From positions 32,270,713 to 32,334,712 of the forward strand of contig OX243811.1 of NCBI GenBank assembly GCA_945859605.1: 64,000 nucleotides of DNA, in the 5' to 3' direction. Below are positions 49,771-63,000 of the stretch, one piece after another; position 1 is the stretch's first letter; the number at the start of each line of letters is the position of its first letter. The stretch is from Lumbricus rubellus (Eukaryota > Annelida > Clitellata > Crassiclitellata > Lumbricidae). Under the pieces are notes generated by a model. That model worked only from the letters and a program-made list of their open reading frames with translations, was not told the DNA's origin and made no database searches. The position numbers and the translations under genes are program-made.

Positions 49771-52700
49771 GTTGCTGAATCTTCTGATCTCAAAAAATGT
49801 TCTGGCTTGTCGTGTTTCCTGTTCAGAGCGTAACAATACAGACAGTATTTTAGACTTTGTTATTTTTAACATCTAATCTTTTTGTTCATCGTCACTCCGT
49901 TGTCTTTTTGCGGAACGGCGGTTCCACGGACGTATGGAACTGTCAAGGATGATCAACCCTACTACGCCAGCATCGCCACCAGACGTGTTTTATCTCTTTC
50001 CAGATGTTGACAGAGGAGGAGAGGCTAAATTCTGACTGATTCGGGCTTTTTTGTTTTCTTGTCGTTTGTGCCTTTTCTGGTTGTTCGTTTTGCGTCGGTT
50101 TAGTTGGAGAAGATGTTCTGGCGGCTGACGTGTGTCATGTCCAGCTTCGATTCGCGGTAGAATTCTCGATGTGTTCATTATGTTGTTGTGTTGCCAAAGT
50201 TTTCTTTGCAGAAGTTTTTTTAGATCAGCTGGATTCAATCGAGTTTTCTTAGGAGTTTTTGTGTCTGAAATTGGAAAAGAGAGAGTTGTGGTTGCAATCG
50301 GGTTTGTTTTTAATAGCGTTCTTGCAGAATAGACTGCTGCATTGCTGTTGCAGAGGTGCTGGGTTCAAATCACAAAAACATATTTTGCATTTTTCTTTCA
50401 TCTATAAAACTTCACTTTTCTTGTCAATTGGTGTGAAGCAAACGTCGAATGAAATAGAATGTTTACAAAATTTGGGTCTCTATGCCTAAACAGATTTTCT
50501 TGCTCTAAGTGGCATTTGTTTATTGTGTGGATGGCTTTTTGGAATTTGACCAAATTTTTCGTTCTTCTACTGACATCTTTTTATTTCGACTCTGCTTCCA
50601 TAATGGCTACTTGTTTTTCAGATCGTGCAAACCCCTTTTTGCGAAATGTTTTGCAGGAACCAGTCATGTTCTGCACTTTGGATCCATATCATGTTTGACT
50701 TGATAACATGTTTGCACTGAAACAATTAAGTGACATCATGAATATATAGACCAGAAAATGTGCATGGCAAGGTTGAATAAATTATTATACTGGAAGTTTC
50801 CGGTGTGCGGGATGGCATCCTTGTTTTGTGTAAGATACCATCGGTTAGGTTAGGTTCTCGTACTTTGCACCTCTTTAGCTTGAGATGATGATGAAGGCAT
50901 CACGGCCTGTAAATCAATCCTGACTGTCCGTGCCTCGGTTTCACATTTCGGTGTGACCTTGCACGCGTTAAAAATTTAACTAATAATAATAATAATAAGT
51001 TTTGCTGTGCCAGAAAATTGGTTGGTATTGTTTTTACATAATTTACCGAGAAGTTTGACTGATGTCAGGCAAGCAAAAGGTGAAAATCTCATTGAACCGT
51101 CGTATCTAATCTCATCTGATAGTTTGATACGGTCAGTGCCGTAATCAGTGTTTCACGTAGCTGTTGAGGTACAACCACCACCCACCCCCCAGCTTTTCAA
51201 CGCCGTCAACTAAGTAACTGAAAAGATGCCCGGATCAAGAAATTAAAATACCTAACAATAATCATTATTAGCATTAGATTCTGTCGTGCAGTTTGATAAT
51301 TAATCTGTGGAAATGTTTACCGTCTGCTCCTTCCTTCCTGACAGCTAAAACACTTGGTTTGTAGTGCTGAGGTTCAAGTCCAGCAAATCAAACACTAGAA
51401 CGCTGCCAGCAATAGTCTGAAAATTGTGATCTGGAACGTACGTTTTCTTTCTCGTCACAGAAGCTGACTATTTGTCCACCGATTAATAAAGGAAATGGTT
51501 TGTCTATGGTTTTGGCTACCGGTACTTTATGCTTTGTGAAGAGGCATGACTGAAGAATGTCATTTTTGTAGCTCCAGTCTAATAAATACCGGTAGTTCTG
51601 TTGGATGGATCCAGGGTTTAACTGTTCAGTCTAAGACAACAAAGGCTGTTGTCGCAGAAAAAATTTGTTTGGCTATGATTCTGCTGAACTGTTTTCTTAT
51701 ATTAATTACCACCGTTTGAGGTTTCTCTGTGTAGGCTGTGCAGTTTGATTTGCGAATGCTTTTGCCTTTGGCTTCTTGCTTTCCAGAATTGTTGTAAATT
51801 AATGTTAATTTTGATTGGTCATAATTTTGTTACACTTGCGCCTCTAGTGAACTCAGCCGTAGTAGGGATGGTTGCATTGGGTCTACACTCCATCGTGGGA
51901 GGATAAGACCGTGATGGAGAGGGTTGGCCGCCAAAGACGGATTAAATTAAATCAATTAAGTGTAGTACAGTAGATTTATGTGTGAGCAATTGATTGACCC
52001 TGCGATGCAAAGTGTGTTTGCAGCGTTAGGTCTCTCCTCTCACACAGTCACTGCATTGGAGACCTTGAACAAGTCCTTCACTTGCAATTACTCGATGACA
52101 TCGATTCATAGCGTGTCATTTGGTTAGTAGCGGTTAATACATGCAGAAGTAATCCGAATAATGAACACATCCTCGAAGGTACGATGGGTCTCATAATTAT
52201 GGATAGGTTTGTTTCTGCAGTCTTTTCTTGGTGTGACTAGTGTTGTTTATGGTGTCCTGTTGGTACAAAACTGCTTTACAACGTTGGCACAAAAAAATGA
52301 TTGCCTTGTAGCATGCTAAATGTACGGTGCAATTTGAGGTTGGAAGAAGTGGAAAATCTTTCCCTTGTGTGTTGTTTACGGTGTTCTGTTGTAACAAACT
52401 GCTGTACATGGAGTTGCCATAGAAATCTCTCTCTGGAGTATAACAACAAGTATAAGTAATGGAAAGGAATGTTGTTATCGAATGCAACATGGCCTGCACC
52501 AGCGGGAGGAATGTTGCGTCCATCCACAACCGGCGATGCACCTTCTTGCCTGATTTTGTCGGCCGAATATATCGAAAGCAAGGTTTAAACCGATGCGACA
52601 AATCGAAGGAGAAAATAAAATCTGAAACATTTGATCAAATTCGCAAATTTCAGGGATTCCAATTGTAATTGTCTTGTGAGAAGTTTTGTAAATTGTGATT

Positions 52701-55136
52701 CGACATTTGTGTGGCGCTAGCTTATCGGAAAACTTCTGGGTGTTTTTGTTATTGGCTTTTGTTAGCTGGACAGAGTTTCAGACCGAGACTGTTGTTCAGA
52801 GTTTGTTGTGATTTTTGATGGGTCTTCAAAAGACTAGTCAGTCCCAAAAAGTTGAAGAAGATATGACAATGGAATTACTTTGTGTTAAGATTTGTAACAG
52901 TTCATTTTAAAAATGTGCTGAAGTTGAATATGAAATGGTGATGAATTTTTACCTTTTTTAAAGATTTTAGCGGATCATTTCAAAAATGAAAAAAAATGAA
53001 TTTGAATGAACTGACGACTGAATTATCGTGTTTTAAGATTTTAGAAAATTCATTTTAAATGAATGTAAGTTAAATTTGTACTGATAATGGAATTGCTTTG
53101 CTTTGTACTTTTGAATGGTTCGTTTTAGAAGTGAGCTGAATCAAAAAGATGGTGACGTCGTTTTTAACGGTTCGTTTTATACAGACAGAAAAAAAAACAG
53201 TTCAAATTGGCCGTGCTGTGGATTTGCTTTGCTCTACAGTAACTGCAGACTGTGGTTGATTGTGCCAGCAGATGGCGTTGCTGCTATCTCTCTGCTGCTG
53301 CTCTTGTTTTGTCTGGTCTTTCGTGAATATACGATGCTACTACCGTACTGTCAGTTATGAATGGGACCTTGTGGCTTTTCGTTAATCGTTAGTTGTAAAA
53401 AGTTTCAGTGTGTAAATAAACTGAATGGATTATTGTTACTGGTGTCCAGATCTGTTGAAAAGCGTTGGTGTTTCAAAAAATCTAGTACAGATTAAAGCGT
53501 CAATACGTTCGGAATATATGGAAGTATAAAGTGGCGGTCGTACAGCATGCCTCACCACGTGGTAAATTGTGATGTAACACAGTTGGTAAATTAGATCCGA
53601 CTTGCATCTCCACCATACAAACACCAGGTTCTAGTTCCCCTTCCTTATATACTTATATTTCTAAAAGGTGTTTCCAACAGATTCTAAGTTTTGCCCTACT
53701 AGTGGTCTACAGTGATTGATTATGTGTGCATTGTTAAAATGCCTGTATAATATTAATTTGATTTGATTAGATTACAACTTATATTCAACTTTAGCAGAAG
53801 TCTCAATTATAAAATGGCCTTTTTCTAGCACAAGATGTATTGAATTTTCAAGTGTAACGATAAAACAATGTTTTAGTGTATTTGAGAAGTTCTGCAATAT
53901 GACTTTCTACATGAAACAGTAATCTTATCGGATCTGAGCAGAGGTTTTTATGCAATTCCGATAAATTCCTATTGTAAGCATTAATTAAATAAATTCTGGC
54001 AGTCCATACATGAACCAGTCAGTGATTGACAGAACGAATTATGAGCCAACTGCCTACCTGTGGACTGGAGCAAACTATGCTAATGTGGTGTGAGTAAGTG
54101 TGAACCAGAGGAGAGTTGTTCTACTGTTCCCCTATAAATCTTTTGATGACATCTTGCACCAAAAGATTATTTTGATAGTAGTCTGTTGTATGATCTAAAG
54201 CCAAAAGTCCTGTAATATGCCAAACAAATTTCTGTCGAGGGCAACGGCCTCTGTTGTCATAGACCCTCGTCAAATCTGGATCCATCCACACAAAAAAACA
54301 ATAAACAACACATTCATGAACTATTTGAGCTTCGATAATTTTGCATAATAGACCGAGTGTACTGAGGCACTGCTTTTTGAAATTATGGTATAATATTTTA
54401 TAGTTGACTATAGTCCGGGGGTCCTGCCTGTGATATATTGGTGTTATGCTGATGCAGGATAGAAGAATGTTGTAGAAAAATTTGACAATGAAGGAGAGGA
54501 CTGGCCCCTGCAAAATGAAGTTGCTAGCACTGCATACTCATCAGTCGTGACTATCTGAGGGACTCTTCTTTAGTGTATGCTACCATTATTTCATCTCTTA
54601 AGGAACCTGTTCTTAGACTTTCCAGCTTGTTCAATAAAAGTTAAAGCTAGACAGTGAACATGTGACAAGGCAGTGTTACAGAGTAAGGCAAAATGTTAAT
54701 CTGTTGCACACTTCTTTCAGAAGTATTGAAGTAAAATTGATATCTGGTTAGTAATGATCAGCTTCATTTGTTTATTACATGAACTAGCAACACATTTGCA
54801 GATACATTGAATGCTGCTTGACAAACAAGTTCTGGTCATTTATCTAGCACACTTAAAAAGTCAAGTCATATCTAAAATCCTGATAGCTGTAATGCAATGT
54901 AACAAAAGAAACAAGCCTTCAATATGCAGAAGAAACAACATCAGAGACAGAAAAATAGATAAGAAAAACGTGGTTATAAAAGTAACTTTAAAATCTTTTT
55001 TGATTATAATTAAATAATAATAATTTTTTTCTTTTAATTCAACGCCTGCAAATGCACTGCGCTTTACACGTACAAGTTATGCAGTACTCTTAATTAACAT
55101 CAAACTGAACAGACAGCCTGCAATACAACTTGTGAT
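49771..55136. other. Intergenic stretch without recognised genes
   Basis: Only unremarkable open frames are seen. B-box-like words (GGGTTCAAATCAC near 50350, GAGGTTCAAGTCC near 51370) may be SINE debris. No exon with family similarity was found on either strand. Confidence 0.5.
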
Positions 55137-56395
55137 TGTTAAAGCGCCATTCAATAATTCATAGGTGCTCCCAAGTCAGTCCTGTTGCTAACAATTATAA
55201 TGGATTTCAAGCATTTGTGGAACAGAGGTGGTAAAGGCTACTCAAGTGCGTAACAGGAAAGTCTAATAAATCTTAAACAAATAAGTCTTCGGGGTTTTCT
55301 TGAAGAGTGATTTATAAGGAAAAAGATTTGCGAATAAAGTCTGGAAGTTTGTTTTATTCGCTACTGCAAATACATGGTTTCCAAATTTTCTGACTGAGCG
55401 TACGTGTGACCACAAAGTCACCTTGAAATGAGGATCATAGTCCTCATCTGGATTGGAGAGGTGAACATGGTGTTACAAATGAAGATACATAAGGAAATGA
55501 ATTAGTGTGGACTTGGTACATTAGAAGACAGATTTTGAAAGTTATTCATGCCTGTATGGGAAGCCAGTGCAGTTCACGAAGGGTGGGGTGATGTGGTCAC
55601 GAGGAGTCAAGTTTTCGATAAGCTTTGCAGCACAATGGAGAGCAGTGGTAAGAGGTTGAAGGGTGGATGCAGGGAGGCCATAAAGGAATGAGTTGCAGTA
55701 ATCAATTCTAGACATGACCGAAGTGTGATGATACAAGTGTGCAAAGATATTTTTCACTTAGACCTTTCTTGACTTGCTGTATGCATCAGAGATGGAAGAA
55801 ACAGGATTTATTCATTCATTCATTCATTCATTCATTCATTCATTCATTCATTCATAGTTATGGAGTATAATTATATTTGACTTTTTCAAAGACAGTAGGC
55901 CCCTATTATCGATCGAAGTTTCGGACAACATCAACTAGTTCAATGAAGTAGTCTGGGTTAAGGTTAAGGACAGTGTGGGGTATGTCAGTGATAAACATTA
56001 GGTAACTGTCGAACCAGTTGAATTCTGTCTTAGAGGCCTTAAGTTTTAGGCGCATGGATGCACACCACGTTTGAATATCAGAGAAACAGTTGATTACGAG
56101 AGATTTAGCATTACCAATATCTGTGACAGTCAGTTTGATGTATAGTTGTGTGCCATCAGCATAAAGTTGAGTACTGATACCATGTTTAGAAGCAATGTAA
56201 ACAATATTAGAGATGTAGAGGATAATTGAATAAACAAAATTGGACCAAGAATGGAGCCTTGAGGCACACCCAAAAGCATGTTAAAGCACTTAGAGATGAT
56301 GATGCACTGACTGAGAACGATTTCTTAAGAAATTCGCAATCCAGAGAAGAGCAGAGGTCACGTTAGTGCGTTACCAAAATAAATGCAATTTGTTG
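55137..56395 (-). pseudogene. Decayed CR1/L2-like LINE, minus strand
   Basis: On the minus strand, reverse-transcriptase motifs appear in order: LLGVPQGSILGP (complement of about 56248-56283), LYADGTQLYI (about 56140-56168), then SRIDYCNSFLYGLPAST and PRDHITPP (55542-55757), a C-terminal FGNHVFAVANKT segment, and the tail TGGGAGCACCTATGAATTAT ... GGCGCTTTAAC near 55140. The catalytic YADD is YADG, frames shift and an (ATTC)n run interrupts the sequence, so it is dead. It is truncated at its 5' side. Confidence 0.88.
55807..55856. repeat. (ATTC)n microsatellite
   Basis: Twelve or so perfect ATTC units inside the decayed LINE. Confidence 0.95.
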
Positions 56396-58330
56396 CAACT
56401 TCAACCTACATTCGTTCAACTTCACTTCAAGGGTAGTGTAAGCACATAGGCCTATAGTAAGCTATATTAGGCTACTATATCACTGTTATATCAGTCTATA
56501 ATTATTATGTGGTGTAGCGGCTGTAGTCTAAGTGTACGTCACTCTGTTGGTTCTTATGATGTCGATCGATGGCAAACTATAGACACGGCGCCTTCCTGTC
56601 TGCCATGTGGCTTAATTGTCATTAGGCCTAGGCCTATGATGTGTTGCAAAAGGATGAGCATAAAGATGCAATCTGTAGTAGCTGGCTACTTGGCCTACTT
56701 GTAACTTGGTACCTAAAACCCGCACTCGACTTACCTGAACCACTGGGTCTACGTTTACCGATGACATGCAGATTGCGGAATAGGTTTGACGAATTTGAAA
56801 CCGAAGCAATTATATATAGGCCTAGGCCTATTATACAGACTTAAGCAACTCCCAGTAGGCTACTCAGAGGGATAACCTGCCCCTAGAAAGTCGGTTGGCT
56901 ATGAAAAAATCTGTAGGACTTAATGGATCGAGTCTGGTCAAGCTACCCCGACCCCATGCATTATCCATACCCGCATGAAAACTCAACGGATTTGAAAAAA
57001 TTGCGTGGGTCATATTTTCTGCGCCACTATATAGCAACTCGATCCATGTAGGCCTATCTCTCAGTAACCTAATAGCCAGAACAAGTAGGCCCTAGGCCTA
57101 ACAGTCAGAACAGGAAAGCACAATTAGGCTATCTAGGCCTATAGGTCTAGGCGGCTATTGAAATACAACTAGGCCTATTAGAGGAAATAGAGTTGAAGTT
57201 GTAGGCCCTACTCGAAGGCAGGGACAAATTTTGAAACCTTTTGGTGACGGTGAACCAGTTGCCGGGGTAGTCCTACTTTCATGAAGAGATTGCTGCATAG
57301 GCTACAAGGAAGTTAGCCTATAGGCCTAATGTGTTCAGAGTTATAATTAAGCTTAAGTATGGATTTCGATGTGCTATAGGCCTAGCCTACGCTGGCAATT
57401 TTATAAGATTAGCCTAAATAATTATTGTCATTTGCATAAATTGCATTATAGCATATAGCCATGGCATCTTTTGATGATCTAGAAGCTGGAGTAGGCCTAT
57501 TCTCTGTTGAATTAGGCTAAATGGTTCGGTTCGTTATTTTTGCAAAGTAGCAGCCTATATAATTAGGCTATAGCCTATAGGCCTAGGCCCTACACGCCCT
57601 AGCCTACATGCAAAGATCTAAATCGCCAGCTTCTGTTGCATCATGTTGCATGCTAGACCTACTGAAACACTGAAGATCTTCAATTTAGCCTACATTGATT
57701 TCCCAAAGTGTCCATCGCTGTTCGTCATAATATTATAGGCTATAGCCTACCTATATCTACATGCGCCTGGCAGCAACCCACTGCACTGGTGATTGCCATG
57801 GTGAGAGATCTTTCAGTAAAATGGCATTGTCGAGCAAAAGCTGCATGTGGATTGGCCTACAATGGAGCTTAATTCTGCAGTGATAGGCCTATATTAATCT
57901 AATAATGGTATTGTTTATTCTAGCTAGAATGTAAAAAATGTGAGGCAAGGTCTAGGCCTATATAGGCTATAGGCTAGGCCTATTCATAATCATGATCTCC
58001 AATATTTATAAAGCGTCTGTCAAAAGCCAAATGCAGGGCACCAGCTTATTCACGAGCGCTATGTATAGTCAGAGGGTTGTTCAAAAAGGAGTTGTCCGAA
58101 AGAGGTCGTAGTCCGGACCGCGGTTACCATACGATCCGGTGTGGCAGAATAAACTGTTCGAGTGGGTGCACGGCGTTTAGGTAGAGAATTGGAAGGTGGT
58201 AGATCCGATGAGTCGGGTAGGCTAGCTTATAGGCTACTGTTCCCAAAAAGAGGCCTAGAGTAGTTTCGAATAGAAATAAGCCCGAGGATTGAAGCTTATA
58301 GCCTAGGCTACATGTAGGCTATAATTATAA
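56396..58330. repeat. TAGGCCTA-dense tract
   Basis: The palindrome TAGGCCTA and its overlaps (TATAGGCCTAGGCCTAT and similar) recur dozens of times without a fixed period. No exon is seen. Confidence 0.7.
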
Positions 58331-58574
58331 TGGAGGAACCTGAGGAAGATGATCTTAAGTGACCAGCAAGGATGGAGAAGGAACGGTACAGTTGGCCTAT
58401 CATAGGATTTTCTTGCCGTTGTCTCAAAGGTCACGGACAGATGCTTGATAATTTTTCCCGAGTTGGTTGGAAATCAAGATCAAGGCTATTCACTTCCATT
58501 GGATTCATTATTTTATTTGCCTCTTCTCGTTGTTTCAAGACAACTGCAGTGTTTTCTCTCTTGGTCTAACGCAC

Positions 58575-58682
58575 TGGGAGCGCCCCTGATTAGTATACAC
58601 TGTTGGAGGTGCTATATCAATTTATCGATACAGTACAATATACAATACAATACACAATACAATACAATACAATACAATAACT
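58575..58682 (+). repeat. LINE/SINE tail with (AATAC)n
   Basis: GGGAGCGCCCCTGATTAGTA ... GGAGGTGCTATATCAATTTAT, then a run of ACAATACAATAC units. Same tail type as the other copies. Confidence 0.75.
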
Positions 58683-59441
58683 ACATAATGGTTCAGTGCG
58701 TCGTTGTTGAGGCTACCCGTGGTTAATTTTTCCTGTGCAACCCCGGTTGTAATCGCCTTCTCTCGTATAGTTCTTCCAATGATTAATCAAAAGAAAACGA
58801 TTCATAAAATCGACCGCTTTGCCGTCTAAATACTCCGTGAGTGCGGTCGCATTATTCTTTGCTTTGCAATATTTAAGATTTGTCAGCGCTTAATTGTTAT
58901 GCGATCGACGGTCTCTTGTTTTTAAAGGAAATCAGGATTTCATTTGACGCTATGGCATCACCAGTGTAGGTGGCTGCCACTGTTCTTTATTCTCGGTCGC
59001 TATCATCGTCCCAGTGTCACGTATAAATTTATCTGTGACAGTTGTTCTGAGACTAGCATCGTACTTATTTGGCTTGATATTTGGCTTGTTTGATGTGAGT
59101 TAATATTGAATATCACCGATCGGCAGTTTAGGATCAGGTTTTTAAGCTTATATTAAAGACTATTATATTCCCGCGTGGCATCGTTCTGGATAAATTGCAA
59201 GTTGCCGATTATAATTATAGGGAAATGGTAATTCTTTAATAGCCAAACTTTAACTTTAGCCATCTTGCCGAACACTGCATTATTATAAAGAGGATGCTTA
59301 TAACGAGGTGATACTGTAAAGCAAGTAGACTTGGATCTTTGTTACTGACCTCACTATATATCAGAATTCATGTTACAAAGAAGGGTGTTGTATTAGGGCT
59401 GATATGTGAATCCTGGTTTGTTTTTATGTTGTCAATTCCAG
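58683..59441. other. Upstream region of the NSD-like gene
   Basis: No coding exon is recognised. The promoter and any 5' UTR exon of the NSD-like gene probably lie here or further left, but no start site can be fixed. Confidence 0.4.
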
Positions 59442-60056
59442 TATAGATTGATAGTAATGTCGGATTCAGTTTGTGATGTGAAGTCAGCCGAGGCAGATGG
59501 CTTTGCAATGCCCACTGTTCTGCTGGAGTCTCAGAGGCCAATAATCAGTGGTAGAATCAATCCAAGTTCAGCGCTACCTGGTTCCCTTCCATCAAAGAGA
59601 CATGAGGCGTATCTTTCGGAGGATAATTCTGCTGAGTCAACACCACATGCCTGCGGTGAAACAACAGCGCTGCTTGGTGTGTTGTCACCCAGCATTGAAC
59701 GGCCAAAATCTGGCCTCACAAAAACAAAAAGAAACCTCAAAAAACAACTTCATCTCAAAATGGCAGCACTCGATGATGGCCGACAGACGCCCAATCTGCC
59801 TTCGCCGAATCCCTATCCCGACGATGCCAGACCAAGCGCGGCTAGTGTAGTCATGGCGACCGATTCTGCGAAAGATGTAGGTTCAACTGAGCAGACAATT
59901 TATAATCGTGAAGAGAAGTCACAAGAGCCGAGCAGCACAACAGAATGCCAGAATGTGACGATAAAAGTCGAGCTGCCTGATGACGATTATCCCAGTTCTT
60001 CACAGCCAGGCTTTTCACACACCAAGCATTTTGAATCATCTTGTCGTAATAAAAGG
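59442..60056 (+). CDS. NSD-like exon 1 (contains start codon)
   Basis: TTGTCAATTCCAG acceptor at 59441, 15 bases of apparent 5' UTR, ATG at 59457 (G at -3), 200 codons, AGG|GTATGT donor. The frame is open upstream of the ATG, so a coding upstream exon is not excluded. Confidence 0.8.
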
Positions 60057-63000
60057 GTATGTAAACATTTTGTTTAGCCATGTTCACCATAGTCATTAGT
60101 CAATAGACATGTTAACCATAGTCATGTTCACAAATCTGACTTCTTGTTTTCCAAGGTTGTTTTAAATTGTGCATCTCATGTTTAATTCTCCAGTTATCAT
60201 AAACTTCAGTGAAGTGATCTTTGAGTTGATTTTGCTAAAACTTCTTGAGACTGTTACTGATTTATGGTTTATGAGGCTGTCCAAAGCACAATGTTAAATG
60301 CGCTATTTCAAAAGTTATTTTCTTTGTCAATCCCGTAAAGAGGTATTTTTATCAAGACTGCTCAATGCTCATCACTTACAAAGGATCATGAGAGCCTCCA
60401 CAACGAATTGAACTCTTTGTTCTACAGTCCTTTGCTGTTGTTTTTGTGCTATATATTGCTTTCAGGCAGTAGTGATTATTCACTTATAAAATGCAAGTTA
60501 AGATTTTGTCTTGGGTGTGTTTAGTCAATTATCTAATCATTAATTCAGTATTTACATTTCTCCAATTAAGCTTTACATCTTTATTTTAGAATACATTGTC
60601 TGAGGAAACCTGTCCATCTCCAGCCGACGCAGTATCTCAGTCGGCTCCAGAGGCTGCTGGGCCAACCAAATGGATTATTGGTGACATGCTGTGGGCAAGG
60701 GTGTCTGGTCATCCATGGTGGCCATGCATGGTTGCTTACGACCCAGCACATACAGCTTTCACACGAACTTTGAAGCGTAAGGAAAACTTCTGAAATGCTT
60801 GGACGCAAATTATCGAATTGTTTTATCATAATATTTCTCTGAAGTTGTGGTAACTTACAGTGTGAAGCAGAGCTTTTACTTATTTAAATTAGTTAAAATT
60901 AAGTAAAATAAATTAAATTAGATTACTTTAAGTAGTTAGAACATCTCTTCATGTATCGCTATAACTACATGGTCTATTACCTGCAATTTTTAAGCGATTC
61001 TTCAACATGGGCTTGGACCTTGTAGACCATCGGCATTAAATAATTTGTGCTGCCTGTGCATTTTACAAAAAATTTATTAGGTATATTGAAGGTCCTATCT
61101 AGCAGGAGTTTGGTCCTTTGGGACTCCTTTGTTGCCTCCTCTTGGCTAGTTTTCCCTGTTTGTGCTGTATTGATGTCAAAAAGTGACTGTGCAGTAACAG
61201 CATTCATTCTTTAAAATCTTTTTGCCTCTTGTTTATTTCATTCTTGTTGTCTTGCTTCAAGACTTGACTTGTGTGGCAAACTTGTGCCTCTGTTGGCTGT
61301 CTCTTCTTGACCCATTTTATGCCATTTGGTTCTTAGATAAAATTGGATAGCTGGGAAATCTGATAGAATATCCGGGTGTTTCTAGTGAATAATTTCATGT
61401 AATGCATTTAGAAAATGTATGCATCATATTACAAAACTCCTCTTTAAGTGTGCTGGATGAGATAATAAATGAAACCTTTGATTTCTAGTAACTGACTGTT
61501 ATTTTCTTATGATATAATCTTATATATTTTTGTAGCTATTTTTAGTTAGTTAATTTTACGGAAAAAATACATGTAAAAAGTGGAGATACGACAAGTGTCG
61601 ATAAGACAAGCCTAAAAAATGGACATACGACAGGTAGTTTTCGTTGAATATCTTTAAAACGACTTGTCGTATCGCTTAGTTATTGAAAGTGAAGGAAGAT
61701 AATATGTCAGCCTTTACAGATCAAGTCTAAACTAATTTTTGAAAAAAATGGACATACGCGAAGATGACTCTGAGGCGACGATTTACTTACATTGTCACAT
61801 TATTCTGCTTAAACAAAAGCAATTGTTGATACCATTTGGGATTTAGGGCGCCAAGGAAGTCTGGTGCAGTATCACGTTCGGTTCTTCGGCGATGAGAATG
61901 AGCGTGGCTGGATTAACGAGAGCTCGATCATTCCTTTTGATGGCCTCGAAGCATTCACTAAATTCTGCAATGAAATGATGACACTGCATAAGAAGGATCG
62001 CCAGAATTACATCGTGCCAGCTCGACGCGTTAAGGCGTGGAACATTGCCGTTAGATCCGCGCAGGAGGCTCACCCAATGACGCGTGCTTTTCGTGTTCAT
62101 CATTTCGCGTTTATCTACAACAAGGCGGTAGTCGCAAATGGCAGCACAACTTCTCCCGAGCCGTGCTTGGAGACGACTCCGCTGAGCAAGAAGGGTGTCA
62201 AGCGCAGCAGAAGCAGTTCGGTGGGAGGCAGCGGAGATTCACAACCAAGAAAGCGACAACGAACGAGCGGAGATAAGACGACGTTGACCGTTGCGAGCAT
62301 TCAAAGTCCGCTGCTGTCGAAGACGAATTGCATGTCACCAACGAGTAGTGGTGGCGCTGGTGATCAGTTGGAACGTGATAACTCGGTTTCGTGCGATACA
62401 GTCTCACCGCATGAACCGGGCTCAGCTGTGTTTCGAAGTCGTGCTGAAGGTTAGTCTATATACGTAGTAGGGTTGTCAGAATATGTAGTTGGCGAGGAGG
62501 GTAACTGCAGTGGAATTTTACAGTCCGTGAGACAGAATTTTGAATTCTATGCAAGAAATTATAACTAGCAACTTGGGTTGGTAAACGAGATAATACCATG
62601 GTCTGTAAAAGTGATATTAGAGCGGTTATGATTTATAAAATATTTCCTACCAGAACTTTCTATTCCAAGGTAGAAAATCAGACCTTGAATTTTAATGAGA
62701 TTAGCTTTTCATTCTCAGGTAATACCTTATTGATTTCATTGCCTGGCTGCTCACTGAGCCAAGATTTTATTGTCTTGCATTTCTCCATTGAACTCATCCA
62801 TCTGGACTAGTCCATGATTTCAATTGATTTGCACTGATCTGACTAGATTCAGTGTGTTTTGGACGTTTGATAGTGCTACTATTTGTTAGGTTCCTTATTG
62901 TTTCAAAATCATTTTGTACAGTAATGTAATGTAATGAAATGCAATTCAAATGTTTATACAGTATTTCAGAAATGTAAATGTGATGATAGCTATCTATAGA

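Noticed and set aside
52197..52601. 134-aa minus-strand open frame
   Set aside because: No recognisable domain, no splice or promoter support, and an overlapping frame on the same strand is just as open.
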